Below are positions 17,582-27,462 of a stretch of 64,000 bases of DNA, one piece after another. The stretch is taken from NCBI RefSeq assembly GCF_011927795.1, contig NZ_JAATJJ010000001.1, forward strand, positions 2,295,062 through 2,359,061. Reading direction: 5' to 3'. The notes beneath the pieces were generated by a model. The model made no database searches, had not been told where the DNA came from, and saw only the letters and a list, made by a program, of their open reading frames with translations. The position numbers and the translations under genes are program-made. Every line of letters starts with the position of its first letter. Within the stretch, counting starts at the first letter, position 1. This stretch comes from Saonia flava. Lineage in GTDB: Bacteria > Bacteroidota > Bacteroidia > Flavobacteriales > Flavobacteriaceae.

Positions 17582-20500
17582 TCAATTATTATATTGTAAA
17601 TACTCATTATAACCACTGTTTTTGGCAACAATAAATATTTTTTTATGAGCCATCTCAATGGCAGCCATATCTTTGGCGTCTCCAAGGGTAAAAAATCCAC
17701 TTTTATTGGCTGGAATGGTAGAAAAAGAGCCTTGGCCATCACCAATCATAAACAGACCTGTGCCAGCATCATTTCTAGGAGTTTCTACTTCTGACCAATA
17801 TAGATTCCCAACAATCAATACATCCAAATTGCCATCACCAGTATAGTCTTGCACCATAATTTGATTGATACTGGATAATTGAGCCTGATCCGGTAATTGA
17901 TGAACTATAAATTGACCATTTTTATTTTCCAAATAAACACTTGCAAATGATTTGACCTGGTAATGTAGAGAGTTTTCCAAATCGTTCTTTGTATATACAT
18001 CCTCCAAAGTTGCATTGGAAAATGACTCATAGTCTGGGTACTTTATTTTAATGGCAGGAATTTGTTGTGATGAACACTCTCTTCCTCTAACAGGAAACTG
18101 TTTTCCTTCATTATAGTAACTTAAAATAATATCACCTTGGTTATTTTTGTCAAAATCATTGAAATAGATATCAAAAGTCTCTTCTTCTTTGGCCTTGTAC
18201 TTGTAATTTAATCCTAAGTTCCCCACAATATAATCTGTATCCCCATCATTGTCAAAATCTCCCCCTTTTATACTCCACCACCAGCCGGTCGTATCATCAT
18301 TTAGGCCAACATCATTAGTAACTTCCTTAAAGCCAGTTTTCATATTTTGAAAAACTCGGATAGGCATCCATTCACCAACCACAATTATATCCAACCAGCC
18401 ATCATTGTTAAAGTCCGTAAGTTCTGCACTAGTTGCCATTCCCAAAGATTCAAATTCTGAAATTTGACTTTCTGTAACGTCTATGAACTTAGCATTCCCA
18501 TTATCCCCTATGTTTTTTAATAAATAACTTTTAGCAGGTGAAGGGTAATTGCCAGGGACGAGCCTTCCTAAAACTAAAATATCCTCTTTTCCATCTTGAT
18601 CAAAATCTGCATGATAGACACGAGACCCACTTGTTGTCATTTTGGGAAGCGCAGTATCGTTTTTTATTAAATTACCTTTTCCATCATTTAAGTAAAGTCT
18701 ATCCTGAAGCATTTCTGAATCCTTAGAAAACTCATTGCCTCCACTTACCACATAAAGATCGTAATCGCCATCTGCATCTGCATCAAAAATGGTGGCCCCT
18801 AAGTCTTCGTAGTCTTTGTCTTTTTCCAAGAAGTCATTTTCTTGCGGTTGAAAACCATTTTCTGTTTGAAAATATAGACCTCCTTTATAAGACTTGGCAC
18901 CACCTATAAAGTAATCCTCTTTCCCATCCATATTCAAATCTCCAACTGCTAGAGCAGGCCCAAACGTGGACGTTCTATGGGGCAGTAATATCTCATTCTC
19001 AAAATCATTATATATATTTTCTTTGTGCCTAAATGTTGGAAAGTTAACAGTATCCTTTATTGATGAAAAAAGAAGTGATTTTTCAACCATTGGAGTATTT
19101 ATATCTAATGCATCCGCATAGGATATAGTTAGGGTTTCATTTGCTTTTATGTTGTTTATAAGCTGCTCTTTCTTATCTGGCCAAACAATTTTTAATTCAT
19201 TTATAATTTCATTTTTTCCCAAACCAAAATGAAGCTCTGGAGCGACAGAAGATTGAAACCCCCTTGTCAATGTAAGTTCTTGCATTTGCACCCCATCATC
19301 GGTTTTTATATAGGCACGTACACCAAGGCCGTGGGTATTTTTGTCTTTTCCTTTAAAATGTAATTTAAGAAAATTATTTACCGAGGCTGAATTATTTTCA
19401 AACACAACTGCCTCATCATCAATATTGTTTAATACTATTTCCAAATCTCCATCATTGTCCAAATCAGCATAGACCACACCATTGGAAAACCCTTCATATT
19501 TAATCCCCCATTGATCATTAGCTTTTTTAAACTCATATCCTCCCATATTTTTATAGGCGAAGTTGTCTATTTTTTCGGAAGGGATTTGTTGGCTCAGCTT
19601 TAGAAACTCTTCTTTTCCCCGTCCTTTAATGGAATTAAAAAAATCATTGTTGTTGATTTCTCTTCTTGTACCATTTGAAATGAACAGGTCCTTTAATCCG
19701 TCATTGTCTAAATCTGCAAACAAGGGTCCCCAGCTCCAATCGGTTGAAGAAGTACCTGTCATTCTGGAAACGTTTACAAAATAGGGGTCATTCTCTTCAT
19801 TGATTACTCCTGTATTTACCTGCATGACATTTTGCATGTTCTGGACATGGAATCCCGCATTAACTACATCCCAAAATAGTTGGGGGTTCATGCTTGCCAT
19901 ATTGGCTTTTTTTCGTCTATTTTTAGCTGGATCCATGTCTACCTGAAAAATATCCAAAAAACCATCGTTGTTGTAGTCAGCAATATCTAAACCCATGCCG
20001 TAATACGCGGTATTGGCAGTGGATTTTTTAATTACTTCCCTAAAAGTATTGTCTTTGTTGTTGATGAACATATAGTCAGGAGAACTAAAATCATTGGAAA
20101 CATATAAATCTGGCCACGAATCATTGTTTAGGTCTGCCACCTCTATTCCGATTGAAAGACCAAATTTTTCAACCCCAGCCTCCTTGGTAACATCGGTAAA
20201 AATGCCTCCATCATTACGATATAGATGATCGGATTCTCCTTCCTCTAAATTGTTCATTTTAAATGTATAGTAAAAAACAGGGGAAGTAAAGGGAGTTGGA
20301 GGGTAATTTGCAACATATAAATCTAAATCGCCATCCTTATCATAATCAAAAAAAGTGCTTTGAATGCTATTTCCAGCATCGTTGATCCCATACTGCTCAG
20401 CTTTCTCCGTAAACGTACCATCACCATTGTTTATGAAGAACAAATTGTTTTTAGGACCAAACAACCCACTGACGGAACAATAAATATCCAAAAATCCATC

Positions 20501-20911
20501 ACCATTTACATCGGCCATTGTTACTCCTGTGAACCACCTATCATCTCCTGCAACACCTGCTTTTTGGGTAATATCTTCAAATTGTAGATTACCCTTGTTC
20601 AAATAAAGCCTGTTGCTCACCTGATTTCCGGTAAAATATAAATCCAAAAGGCCATCATTGTTTATATCTCCAGTTGCTATGCCACCACCCATATATAAAT
20701 AGGAATATGTAAAGTAGTTTAAGCTATCATTCTCTGTTAAAATATTCTTGAAATCAATAGTAGAGGAATTGGAACTTAATCTAGAGAAGATTTCAATATC
20801 ATCTTCAGAATTTGTCTCAGTATCATTACAAGAAAAAAAAGCAAGTGATGATATTGCTGTCAAATAAATAATTGACTTGAAAGCTGATTTAGATATCATA
20901 GCAAATAACAA
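17582..20911 (-). CDS. FG-GAP/VCBS-repeat lipoprotein with ASPIC/UnbV domain
   Basis: The 1109-residue protein has a lipobox ending AFFSC (Cys at about 28). The start may be the second Met (MISKSAFKSI). It holds many FG-GAP/VCBS blades with the Ca-binding pattern D-x-[ND]-x-D-G: GDINNDGLLDLYFTG, ADVNGDGFLDIYCS, ADLDNDGLKDLFISNGT, GDFDNDGDTDYIVGN. An ASPIC/UnbV module sits at about 510-600 (GLGVRAYIKTDDG, LHFGLGK). Such beta-propeller lipoproteins are common beside SusCD pairs in marine flavobacteria and are thought to be surface binding or scaffold proteins; no enzymatic site is visible. It is upstream of the operator and susC, in the same direction. Confidence 0.9.
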   Translation of the reverse strand: MLFAMISKSAFKSIIYLTAISSLAFFSCNDTETNSEDDIEIFSRLSSNSSTIDFKNILTENDSLNYFTYSYLYMGGGIATGDINNDGLLDLYFTGNQVSNRLYLNKGNLQFEDITQKAGVAGDDRWFTGVTMADVNGDGFLDIYCSVSGLFGPKNNLFFINNGDGTFTEKAEQYGINDAGNSIQSTFFDYDKDGDLDLYVANYPPTPFTSPVFYYTFKMNNLEEGESDHLYRNDGGIFTDVTKEAGVEKFGLSIGIEVADLNNDSWPDLYVSNDFSSPDYMFINNKDNTFREVIKKSTANTAYYGMGLDIADYNNDGFLDIFQVDMDPAKNRRKKANMASMNPQLFWDVVNAGFHVQNMQNVMQVNTGVINEENDPYFVNVSRMTGTSSTDWSWGPLFADLDNDGLKDLFISNGTRREINNNDFFNSIKGRGKEEFLKLSQQIPSEKIDNFAYKNMGGYEFKKANDQWGIKYEGFSNGVVYADLDNDGDLEIVLNNIDDEAVVFENNSASVNNFLKLHFKGKDKNTHGLGVRAYIKTDDGVQMQELTLTRGFQSSVAPELHFGLGKNEIINELKIVWPDKKEQLINNIKANETLTISYADALDINTPMVEKSLLFSSIKDTVNFPTFRHKENIYNDFENEILLPHRTSTFGPALAVGDLNMDGKEDYFIGGAKSYKGGLYFQTENGFQPQENDFLEKDKDYEDLGATIFDADADGDYDLYVVSGGNEFSKDSEMLQDRLYLNDGKGNLIKNDTALPKMTTSGSRVYHADFDQDGKEDILVLGRLVPGNYPSPAKSYLLKNIGDNGNAKFIDVTESQISEFESLGMATSAELTDFNNDGWLDIIVVGEWMPIRVFQNMKTGFKEVTNDVGLNDDTTGWWWSIKGGDFDNDGDTDYIVGNLGLNYKYKAKEEETFDIYFNDFDKNNQGDIILSYYNEGKQFPVRGRECSSQQIPAIKIKYPDYESFSNATLEDVYTKNDLENSLHYQVKSFASVYLENKNGQFIVHQLPDQAQLSSINQIMVQDYTGDGNLDVLIVGNLYWSEVETPRNDAGTGLFMIGDGQGSFSTIPANKSGFFTLGDAKDMAAIEMAHKKIFIVAKNSGYNEYLQYNN

Positions 20912-21002
20912 AAAGTTAGTTTAAAGAGGATACAATATATAGAATATAATAGAAACAAAGCATTTCTATTTGATCCTTAACTTTCTATTAATTAAAATTG
21001 AA

Positions 21003-21022
21003 AAAGGATTAATTTATCCTTT
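21003..21022 (-). terminator. Hairpin overlapping the sdhB stop codon
   Basis: AAAGGAT, a 6-base loop and ATCCTTT form a short stem that includes the sdhB stop. A few T residues follow on the minus strand. It is weak but well placed to end the sdhCAB message. Confidence 0.4.
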
Positions 21023-21760
21023 AACATTGGCTTTTAGGAACTCTCTATTCATACGGGCAATGTTCTCCAAAGAAATTCCCTTGGGGCATTCTACTTCACA
21101 AGCCCCTATATTGGTGCAATTTCCAAAACCTTCCAAATCCATTTGGGCAACCATGTTGTTTACCCGGTCCACGGCTTCAACCTGTCCCTGAGGCAATAAG
21201 GCATATTGAGAAATTTTAGCACCTACAAATAGCATGGCCGAGGAATTCTTACAGGTAGCAACGCATGCGCCACAACCAATACACGTTGCAGCATCCATGG
21301 CTTCATCGGCTGCATGCTTGGAAATAGGAATGGCATTGGCATCTTGTGTATTGCCAGAGGTATTCACAGAGATATACCCCCCAGCTTGTTGTATGCGCTC
21401 AAAGGAAGTTCTATCAACAACCAAATCTTTAATAACAGGAAATGCTTTTGCTCTAAAAGGTTCAATGGTAATTGTGTCACCATCTTTGAACATGCGCATG
21501 TGCAATTGGCAAGTCGTAATGCCCCTATCCGGACCGTGAGCTTCTCCATTTATGTACATAGAACACATACCACATATACCTTCTCTACAGTCATGATCAA
21601 AAGCAATAGGCTCTTCTCCAGAGTTTACGAGCTGTTCGTTCAAAACATCCATCATTTCCAAAAAGGACATATGCTCAGAAATCTCGGTTACTTTATAATC
21701 GACCATTTTGCCCTTGGATTGGGCATTTTTTTGTCTCCAAATTTTTAGTGTCAGATTCAT
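21014..21760 (-). CDS. sdhB: Succinate dehydrogenase/fumarate reductase iron-sulfur subunit
   Basis: The 248-residue subunit carries all three cluster-binding motifs. [12 protein letters not shown] binds [2Fe-2S], and [11 protein letters not shown] with [15 protein letters not shown] bind the [4Fe-4S] and [3Fe-4S] clusters. It passes electrons from the flavoprotein to the membrane quinone in respiratory complex II. The sequence resembles the Bacteroidota/epsilon-type enzyme with a single large cytochrome b subunit, which agrees with the one-gene membrane anchor here. It begins nine bases after sdhA. Confidence 0.97.
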   Translation of the reverse strand: MNLTLKIWRQKNAQSKGKMVDYKVTEISEHMSFLEMMDVLNEQLVNSGEEPIAFDHDCREGICGMCSMYINGEAHGPDRGITTCQLHMRMFKDGDTITIEPFRAKAFPVIKDLVVDRTSFERIQQAGGYISVNTSGNTQDANAIPISKHAADEAMDAATCIGCGACVATCKNSSAMLFVGAKISQYALLPQGQVEAVDRVNNMVAQMDLEGFGNCTNIGACEVECPKGISLENIARMNREFLKANVKG

Positions 21761-21769
21761 ATTGTCTTT

Positions 21770-23785
21770 TTACTTGTATGAACGTTGTTTCAACTCTATA
21801 TCCTTAAATTCCAATTCTTCTTTGTGTAGAACAGCATCAGCAGGTTCCCCTTTGTATTCCCATGCAGCTACGTAGGCATAATCTTTATCATTACGCTTGG
21901 CCTCACCCTTTTGCTCACCATCTAACTCCACTGATTCTTCGCGGAAGTGCCCTCCACAAGACTCATTTCTGTTTAGTGCATCCTTGGCAAACAATTCACC
22001 CAACTCCAGGAAGTCTGCAACTCTACCTGCTTTTTCCAACTCAGGATTCATTTCTTCCGCGGTTCCAGGAACTTTAACTTCTTTCCAAAATTCTTCACGA
22101 ATAGCTTTTATTTCTGCCATTGCCTCTTTTAAACCTTTTTCATTACGAGACATACCCACCTTATCCCACATTACTTTCCCAAGTCTCTTGTGGAAATAAT
22201 CAACAGATTTAGTTCCTTTATTATTTATAAAGAAATCTATTTTTTCTTTTACTTCTTTTTCAGCTTCATCAAATTCAGGAGAATCCGTAGTTATTTTGCC
22301 GGTTCTGATATCATTGGATAAATAATCGCCAATTGTGTATGGTAATACAAAATAGCCGTCGGCTAAACCTTGCATTAATGCCGATGCTCCAAGTCTATTT
22401 GCACCGTGGTCTGAAAAATTGGCTTCGCCAATACAATACAATCCAGGAACGGTGGTCATTAAATTATAATCCACCCAAACACCTCCCATAGTATAGTGAG
22501 TTGCTGGATAAATCATCATTGGAGTTTCATACGGATTTTCGGCAATTATTTTTTCATACATCTGAAATAAGTTGCCGTATTTTTCTTCAATAATGCCTTG
22601 CCCTAATTTTATAATTTCTTCTTTGGAAGGATTTTTAATTCCATGTATTTTGGACTGTTCCGTACCATAGCGTACAAAAGCCGAGGCAAAATCCAAATAT
22701 ACCGCCTCACCGGTGGCATTAACACCATATCCAGCATCACAACGTTCTTTTGCAGCTCTAGATGCAACATCACGCGGGACTAGATTCCCAAAAGCAGGAT
22801 ATCTGCGTTCTAGATAGTAATCTCTATCTTCTTCAGCTATTTCGGTTGGTTTAAGCTTTCCTTGCTGAATAGCTTTTGCATCTTCAATTTTTGCAGGCAC
22901 CCAAATTCTACCATCATTACGAAGCGACTCCGACATCAAAGTTAATTTGGACTGATAATCACCGGAACGAGGAATACATGTTGGGTGAATCTGCGTATAA
23001 CAAGGATTTGCAAAATAGGCTCCTTTTTTATGTATTTTCCATGCAGCAGTTGCATTAGAGCCCATGGCGTTTGTAGACAGGAAATATACATTGCCATATC
23101 CTCCAGAAGCAATTACAACAGCGTGTGCCGAATGTCTTTCTAGTTCACCAGAAATTAAATTACGTGCTATTATTCCACGAGCTTTTCCATTAACCTTTAC
23201 TACATCAAGCATTTCGTGACGGTTGTACATCTGTATTTTGCCACGAGCAATTTGCCTATTCATGGCCGAGTATGCACCTAGCAATAATTGTTGTCCGGTT
23301 TGCCCTTTGGCATAAAAAGTTCTAGAAACCAATACACCTCCAAAGGAGCGGTTGTCCAATAACCCACCATAGTCACGGGCAAAGGGAACGCCTTGGGCCA
23401 CACATTGGTCAATAATATTAGCAGAAACTTCCGCCAATCTATATACATTAGCCTCACGAGAACGGTAATCACCACCTTTTACGGTATCGTAAAACAATCT
23501 GTAGGTGGAGTCACCATCACCTTGGTAATTTTTCGCAGCATTTATCCCCCCTTGTGCAGCAATGGAGTGTGCTCTGCGAGGGGAATCTTGGTAACAAAAT
23601 GCTTTTACATTGTATCCTAGCTCTGCTAAAGTTGCGGCTGCAGAACCACCGGCTAAACCAGTTCCGACAACGACAACATCAATATTTCGTTTATTGGCTG
23701 GGTTTACTAAATCTATATGATTTTTATAATCGGTCCATTTATCCTTTATGGGGCCTTTGGGTACTTTTGAATCTAATTTAGACAT
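21770..23785 (-). CDS. sdhA: Succinate dehydrogenase/fumarate reductase flavoprotein subunit
   Basis: The 671-residue catalytic subunit oxidises succinate to fumarate. The FAD-binding motif [20 protein letters not shown] is at about 36-55. The histidine for covalent FAD attachment is in [15 protein letters not shown]. Substrate-site strings include [11 protein letters not shown] and [11 protein letters not shown], and [18 protein letters not shown] closes the flavin domain. Length and motifs match the Bacteroidota type, longer than proteobacterial SdhA. It is the middle gene of the sdhC-A-B operon. Confidence 0.98.
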   Translation of the reverse strand: MSKLDSKVPKGPIKDKWTDYKNHIDLVNPANKRNIDVVVVGTGLAGGSAAATLAELGYNVKAFCYQDSPRRAHSIAAQGGINAAKNYQGDGDSTYRLFYDTVKGGDYRSREANVYRLAEVSANIIDQCVAQGVPFARDYGGLLDNRSFGGVLVSRTFYAKGQTGQQLLLGAYSAMNRQIARGKIQMYNRHEMLDVVKVNGKARGIIARNLISGELERHSAHAVVIASGGYGNVYFLSTNAMGSNATAAWKIHKKGAYFANPCYTQIHPTCIPRSGDYQSKLTLMSESLRNDGRIWVPAKIEDAKAIQQGKLKPTEIAEEDRDYYLERRYPAFGNLVPRDVASRAAKERCDAGYGVNATGEAVYLDFASAFVRYGTEQSKIHGIKNPSKEEIIKLGQGIIEEKYGNLFQMYEKIIAENPYETPMMIYPATHYTMGGVWVDYNLMTTVPGLYCIGEANFSDHGANRLGASALMQGLADGYFVLPYTIGDYLSNDIRTGKITTDSPEFDEAEKEVKEKIDFFINNKGTKSVDYFHKRLGKVMWDKVGMSRNEKGLKEAMAEIKAIREEFWKEVKVPGTAEEMNPELEKAGRVADFLELGELFAKDALNRNESCGGHFREESVELDGEQKGEAKRNDKDYAYVAAWEYKGEPADAVLHKEELEFKDIELKQRSYK

Positions 23786-23797
23786 CAGCTAGAAATA

Positions 23798-24475
23798 TTA
23801 ATGGTTAAAATGATGAAAAAGGGCTATTACTATAAAACCTAACGGAACTAAGATGGCATATGCCTTTCCAAATCCTTTTAAACCTTTTGTGTATTTATTA
23901 TTTGCTCCAACAGATTGAAAAGCGGAGTTAAAACCGTGAAGTAAGTGCAAAGCCAAAAATATAAATCCGAGGCAATACAATGCTATACGCCATGGAGGCA
24001 AAAACTTATGTTGTAGCTCTTCATAATACCTATATCCTTCACCATCCGCTAGGAGACCAGACATATCTCCTTGGACATATTTGGTATTTAATTCTGGAAT
24101 CCAAAAGTCTATAAAGTGAATTACCAAAAAAATAAGAATGAACAATCCACTATAGATCATATTTCTGCTCATCCATGTAGAATTGGCCGAACCATTGTTT
24201 TTTGCATATTTAACCACTCTAGAACTTCTATTTTTTATTTCCAAAATAAAGCCCATTACAAAATGGTAAACTACCCCAAAAAGTAATACAGGTTGAAGAA
24301 CATATTGAATCAATGGATTGGTCCCCATAAAATGGGAAACTTCATTAAAGGCATCTGGATTTAAAACAGATAAAAAATTGATGGCGAAATGTTGAAGTAA
24401 AAAAAACATCAAGAAAAAAGCAGAAAGCGCCATTGTAAACTTTCTACCTATCGAAGATTTAAAAAATCCGCTCAT
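23798..24475 (-). CDS. sdhC: Succinate dehydrogenase cytochrome b subunit
   Basis: The 225-residue membrane subunit has five predicted helices. Histidines suited to binding two b hemes lie in LQHFAINFLS, VVYHFVMGF, LVIHFIDFW and LALHLLHGF. It anchors SdhAB in the inner membrane and reduces menaquinone. The fused single-subunit form (TIGR02046 type) explains why no sdhD gene is present. It is the promoter-proximal gene of the operon. Confidence 0.96.
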   Translation of the reverse strand: MSGFFKSSIGRKFTMALSAFFLMFFLLQHFAINFLSVLNPDAFNEVSHFMGTNPLIQYVLQPVLLFGVVYHFVMGFILEIKNRSSRVVKYAKNNGSANSTWMSRNMIYSGLFILIFLVIHFIDFWIPELNTKYVQGDMSGLLADGEGYRYYEELQHKFLPPWRIALYCLGFIFLALHLLHGFNSAFQSVGANNKYTKGLKGFGKAYAILVPLGFIVIALFHHFNH

Positions 24476-24493
24476 GGGTTATGTTATTTCTAA

Positions 24494-24524
24494 CAAAGTT
24501 ACTGCACAGTGAGGTATTAACAAA
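24494..24524 (-). promoter_or_regulatory. Promoter of sdhCAB
   Basis: On the minus strand TTTG (24521-24524), exactly 19 bases, then TAACTTTG (24494-24501) reproduces the Bacteroidota housekeeping consensus. Transcription would start near 24487, giving a very short leader. Confidence 0.85.
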
Positions 24525-24643
24525 AATTAGGGTGGTTTACTTTAGGTATTTAGAATTGTTTTAGTTAATGTTAAGTAAAAATTAAAGCACAACAGGTCAG
24601 TCACAGGTGAAGAACCAAAATATTTTATGCTAAAACCCTTGGA

Positions 24644-25372
24644 TCAATTCCGGTTCCAGACAAAAACAAAATCACCTCTTAAATTGGTGGAATCGGGATC
24701 AAATCGAATAACATACCACTGCCCCCATATAGAAGCCCCATCGTCTTCAGCATACCTTAATGTACCTTCATAATATGCATGCTCATCATACAAGGGGATA
24801 TCCAATGGATTTATATCGGCACAATAGGTGCACAATTGCATTTTAAAATTATTGCCTTCCAACGACCATACTCCTACCCCTTTGGAGTCTTCCTCTCCGT
24901 CGATTTCAATGGTCAAAGTACCGTCATTATATAGACTAAGGTTTCTGTCAATTAAAATATCAAACATTGAATCAGGGTTATTGTTCTGCCCACCTTTTAG
25001 AAAGGCATTCTTTAACGTGTAGTCTAATATGAAATTTGTAATCCATGTATCCTTATTGTCTATTGCATAAACAACGACCTCATGTTCGCCAACTGGCAGG
25101 CTTTTTTCAATGGTAATTGCACCTGTATTGGAATCTATAACCAATCCATTGATGGCATTTTTAAGCGCAAAGATTCCTTTTTCTACAGGCCAATCCATGG
25201 TTGGGGCAGGAATTGTGCCCTCAGATTGATAGCTTATTTCAAAAATATCGGTGCTATAATGAAAAGTTACTATTGGGGTGTTATCTTCTTTGCTACAAGA
25301 GGTTATCAAAGAAATGCATATTCCTACTATAAATAAGTAAGTGCCAAGCCATTTAAATACTTCTCTTCTCAT
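24644..25372 (-). CDS. Lipoprotein with cadherin/Ig-like segment, unknown function
   Basis: The 242-residue protein has a lipobox ending LITSC (Cys at about 26). Residues 40-115 look like a cadherin- or Ig-like fold (GLVIDSNTGAITIEKSLPVG, then EHEVVVYAID). The C-terminal half (WSLEGNNFKMQLCTYC, GQWYVIRFD) is a lipocalin-like beta structure of the 'how much variance remains' type common in flavobacterial lipoproteins. No enzyme motif is seen. It starts within the last 20 bases of the upstream lipoprotein gene, so the two are coupled. Confidence 0.8.
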   Translation of the reverse strand: MRREVFKWLGTYLFIVGICISLITSCSKEDNTPIVTFHYSTDIFEISYQSEGTIPAPTMDWPVEKGIFALKNAINGLVIDSNTGAITIEKSLPVGEHEVVVYAIDNKDTWITNFILDYTLKNAFLKGGQNNNPDSMFDILIDRNLSLYNDGTLTIEIDGEEDSKGVGVWSLEGNNFKMQLCTYCADINPLDIPLYDEHAYYEGTLRYAEDDGASIWGQWYVIRFDPDSTNLRGDFVFVWNRN

Positions 25373-26147
25373 ATGTTATTGTATAATCAATTGTTAATAC
25401 ACCTGCATAAGAGGCCTTAAATGAGATGAGGTTTCCGTCTCCATCCCTCACCTTGTTGTCATATATATATGGAAATTCGTTAGTGTCAACACTCAGAATA
25501 TCGTTTTGGCTAAAAAAATATAGTTCTGGACTGGCCAAATAAAATAACAGGCCATACCAAATATGTATAGCCGGTTGTACGGTTACATCATGGAAGACAC
25601 CTTTGTTTGTGCCCAATAGTTCTAGAGTAAGGACACTTTCGCTTATACCCATTTGTAGAAGTTGTCCTGTAGAGTCAAAATTCCAAATCATAGGGAAATT
25701 AGCCAAATCCCCATCAACTGTGTATCGATAGTTCAAGGGGTTGTAATTTATGGAGGTTGATATATCGGAGCCATTTGCATTGAATTGAATGTCAGTAATA
25801 GTGTTAGATTGGTCATATGCATAGGAAACCTCATAACCAACACCATTAGATATATCTTCTGTCAATGCTGCTGTAACAAAAACTTTTTCGTTGTATTCAA
25901 TGTTAGTCATAAAATGGGTAATGTTGTCATCGGTAGTTCGTATAATTTCTATTTGTTGTATATGGCCTGTCGCATTGTATTTAAGGTCATAACTAATTTT
26001 ATCTCCAGAACTATATTGCAATGAAATCAACTTTGGAAAATAACGTTCTTCGCTTTCTGTTGTTTCATTATCGTTCCGATCCTTGGAACAGGATGCAAGA
26101 GTAAGTGCTATTGTGCAAAAAGTAAAAATTCTTATAATGGTATTCAT
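25353..26147 (-). CDS. Lipoprotein of unknown function
   Basis: The 264-residue lipoprotein (lipobox ending LASC, Cys 20) is beta-rich. Strand pairs such as DLKYNATGHIQQIEIIRTTD and FKASYAGVLTIDYTITYE recall the RHS/YD-like DUF4595 type lipoproteins. I cannot assign it firmly. It overlaps the downstream lipoprotein gene by 20 bases and follows the SIMPL gene after 31 bases, so it belongs to the same lipoprotein run. Confidence 0.75.
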   Translation of the reverse strand: MNTIIRIFTFCTIALTLASCSKDRNDNETTESEERYFPKLISLQYSSGDKISYDLKYNATGHIQQIEIIRTTDDNITHFMTNIEYNEKVFVTAALTEDISNGVGYEVSYAYDQSNTITDIQFNANGSDISTSINYNPLNYRYTVDGDLANFPMIWNFDSTGQLLQMGISESVLTLELLGTNKGVFHDVTVQPAIHIWYGLLFYLASPELYFFSQNDILSVDTNEFPYIYDNKVRDGDGNLISFKASYAGVLTIDYTITYEKRSI

Positions 26148-26178
26148 TGGACTTATAGCTATTGTTTACTAAAACGAA

Positions 26179-26793
26179 TTATATAACCTCAAAGACAATT
26201 TGAATGCTTAAAATATATTCTCCTGCGGGGCGATCATAGTAAATAGAGGTTTCAATTTTTTGACCTGTAAAAAGATTATCCTCCACCTGTAGAATTTTAC
26301 CTAATTCCCTGTCCATTGCAAAGGCAATGGCTTGGGCTTTCATATGGGCATTTTCCAAAGCTTTTTTATAAAGTTCTTTGGCCTCTTCTGGATCAATTTC
26401 TATAATGGCAATAGTATTAAGTTTTTGCAGACCTAATGATTTTGTGGTCAAAAAACGTTTCATTTCTTTGACCGAAGAAGAGGTGTATTCCAATACCACT
26501 CCCTCTTTGTCATACCCCATGGTTTCAAACCCGAAACCATTTGGGGTTTCTTTTACGGTTTCCCATGGTATATTCTTTATTACTAGTGCCGCTTTATAAT
26601 GTTCTTTAAGTTGCTTTAGATTCATTGTTTCTCCAGCATAACTAGAAAAAGAAGTACTTAGAGAAACCGTTGTTTTAAATATCGGAGAGGAATCTATATG
26701 TGTCGCCCTAGCACTCACTTTTATTGTTTGTTGTTGTGCTAATAGGGAGAGCGGAAACAGGATAAATAAAATTTTTGTCAAAAGAATTTTCAT
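26179..26793 (-). CDS. SIMPL-domain (DUF541) periplasmic protein
   Basis: The 204-residue exported protein has a signal peptide ending SLLAQQQ. The SIMPL/DUF541 domain (KVSARATH near the start) shows the characteristic ALENAHMKAQAIAFAMDREL helix at about 145-164 and a final SIQIVFEVI strand. These proteins form oligomeric periplasmic or outer-membrane assemblies. Some members affect oxidative stress or signalling, but no reaction is known. It is flanked by lipoprotein genes transcribed the same way. Confidence 0.8.
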   Translation of the reverse strand: MKILLTKILFILFPLSLLAQQQTIKVSARATHIDSSPIFKTTVSLSTSFSSYAGETMNLKQLKEHYKAALVIKNIPWETVKETPNGFGFETMGYDKEGVVLEYTSSSVKEMKRFLTTKSLGLQKLNTIAIIEIDPEEAKELYKKALENAHMKAQAIAFAMDRELGKILQVEDNLFTGQKIETSIYYDRPAGEYILSIQIVFEVI

Positions 26794-26810
26794 AATGGAA
26801 TAATTATTAT

Positions 26811-27422
26811 CTATTCAGGAATATTGAAAAGGATTAGAATTTCTTTATAGGACATTTTTAAATAATTAATTGTGCCTGATGATTTACCTCCAGTAAGAAT
26901 TTCTCCGGGGATTATGATATAACGGTATTCAAAAAATAGAGGAGATCCTATAGGGCCGCCATCAATAGAATTTATTTTTATAAAAACACGCCCAGAATTA
27001 GAAGCTGGTGGTGTAGTATAGTTTAATGAATAGTGTTGGTTAATACTAAAAGAAATAAACGGTATTTGTTCTATTACCCCAATATCTGAATTAGAGAAAT
27101 ATCTGCCATAGGCAAGAACAACTCCATTTTCAACAACTTCTGCTGTTAAAGCAGGGGCGTCTATACTAGACACATAATTGTTTGCCTCAATGTCATCTGG
27201 GAACTGTAAAGTAAACCATTCCGAATAAATGACATTAGCCGTGCCTATTTCACCTTGCTCTCCTTGTAGACCTTGTTCACCATCTTCTCCATCTAATCCA
27301 GCAGGTCCTGGAATGCCTTGTTCTCCCTGCTCTCCTTTTAGTCCCATAGCTCCATCTTTTGAGCAACCTAAAAACAACAAAGCAAAAAGGGTTAGCAAAC
27401 TGAAATATTTAAAATTGTTCAT
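26811..27422 (-). CDS. Collagen-like lipoprotein (paralogue 1)
   Basis: The 203-residue lipoprotein (lipobox ending FLGC, Cys 20) carries about twelve uninterrupted Gly-X-Y triplets directly after the anchor ([16 protein letters not shown] onward). A globular beta-rich domain begins TANVIYSEW. The protein ends [17 protein letters not shown]. Gly-X-Y runs form triple helices, so a trimeric stalk on the cell surface is likely. The next gene upstream is a clear paralogue with the same order of parts. The function of the head domain is unknown. Confidence 0.88.
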   Translation of the reverse strand: MNNFKYFSLLTLFALLFLGCSKDGAMGLKGEQGEQGIPGPAGLDGEDGEQGLQGEQGEIGTANVIYSEWFTLQFPDDIEANNYVSSIDAPALTAEVVENGVVLAYGRYFSNSDIGVIEQIPFISFSINQHYSLNYTTPPASNSGRVFIKINSIDGGPIGSPLFFEYRYIIIPGEILTGGKSSGTINYLKMSYKEILILFNIPE

Positions 27423-27462
27423 AGTAATGTTTTTTAAGTCATAAATTTTAATATAACGGGGG

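Noticed and set aside
20912-21013. Possible gene or strong promoter between sdhB and the FG-GAP gene
   Set aside because: Only a weak hairpin at the sdhB stop and AT-rich sequence are present; no consensus boxes at proper spacing.
27229-27444. Plus-strand frame rich in Pro/Cys/Ser opposite a collagen-like gene
   Set aside because: It is the mirror of the Gly-X-Y repeat on the other strand; there is no start context, and the real gene has a lipoprotein signal and a paralogue.
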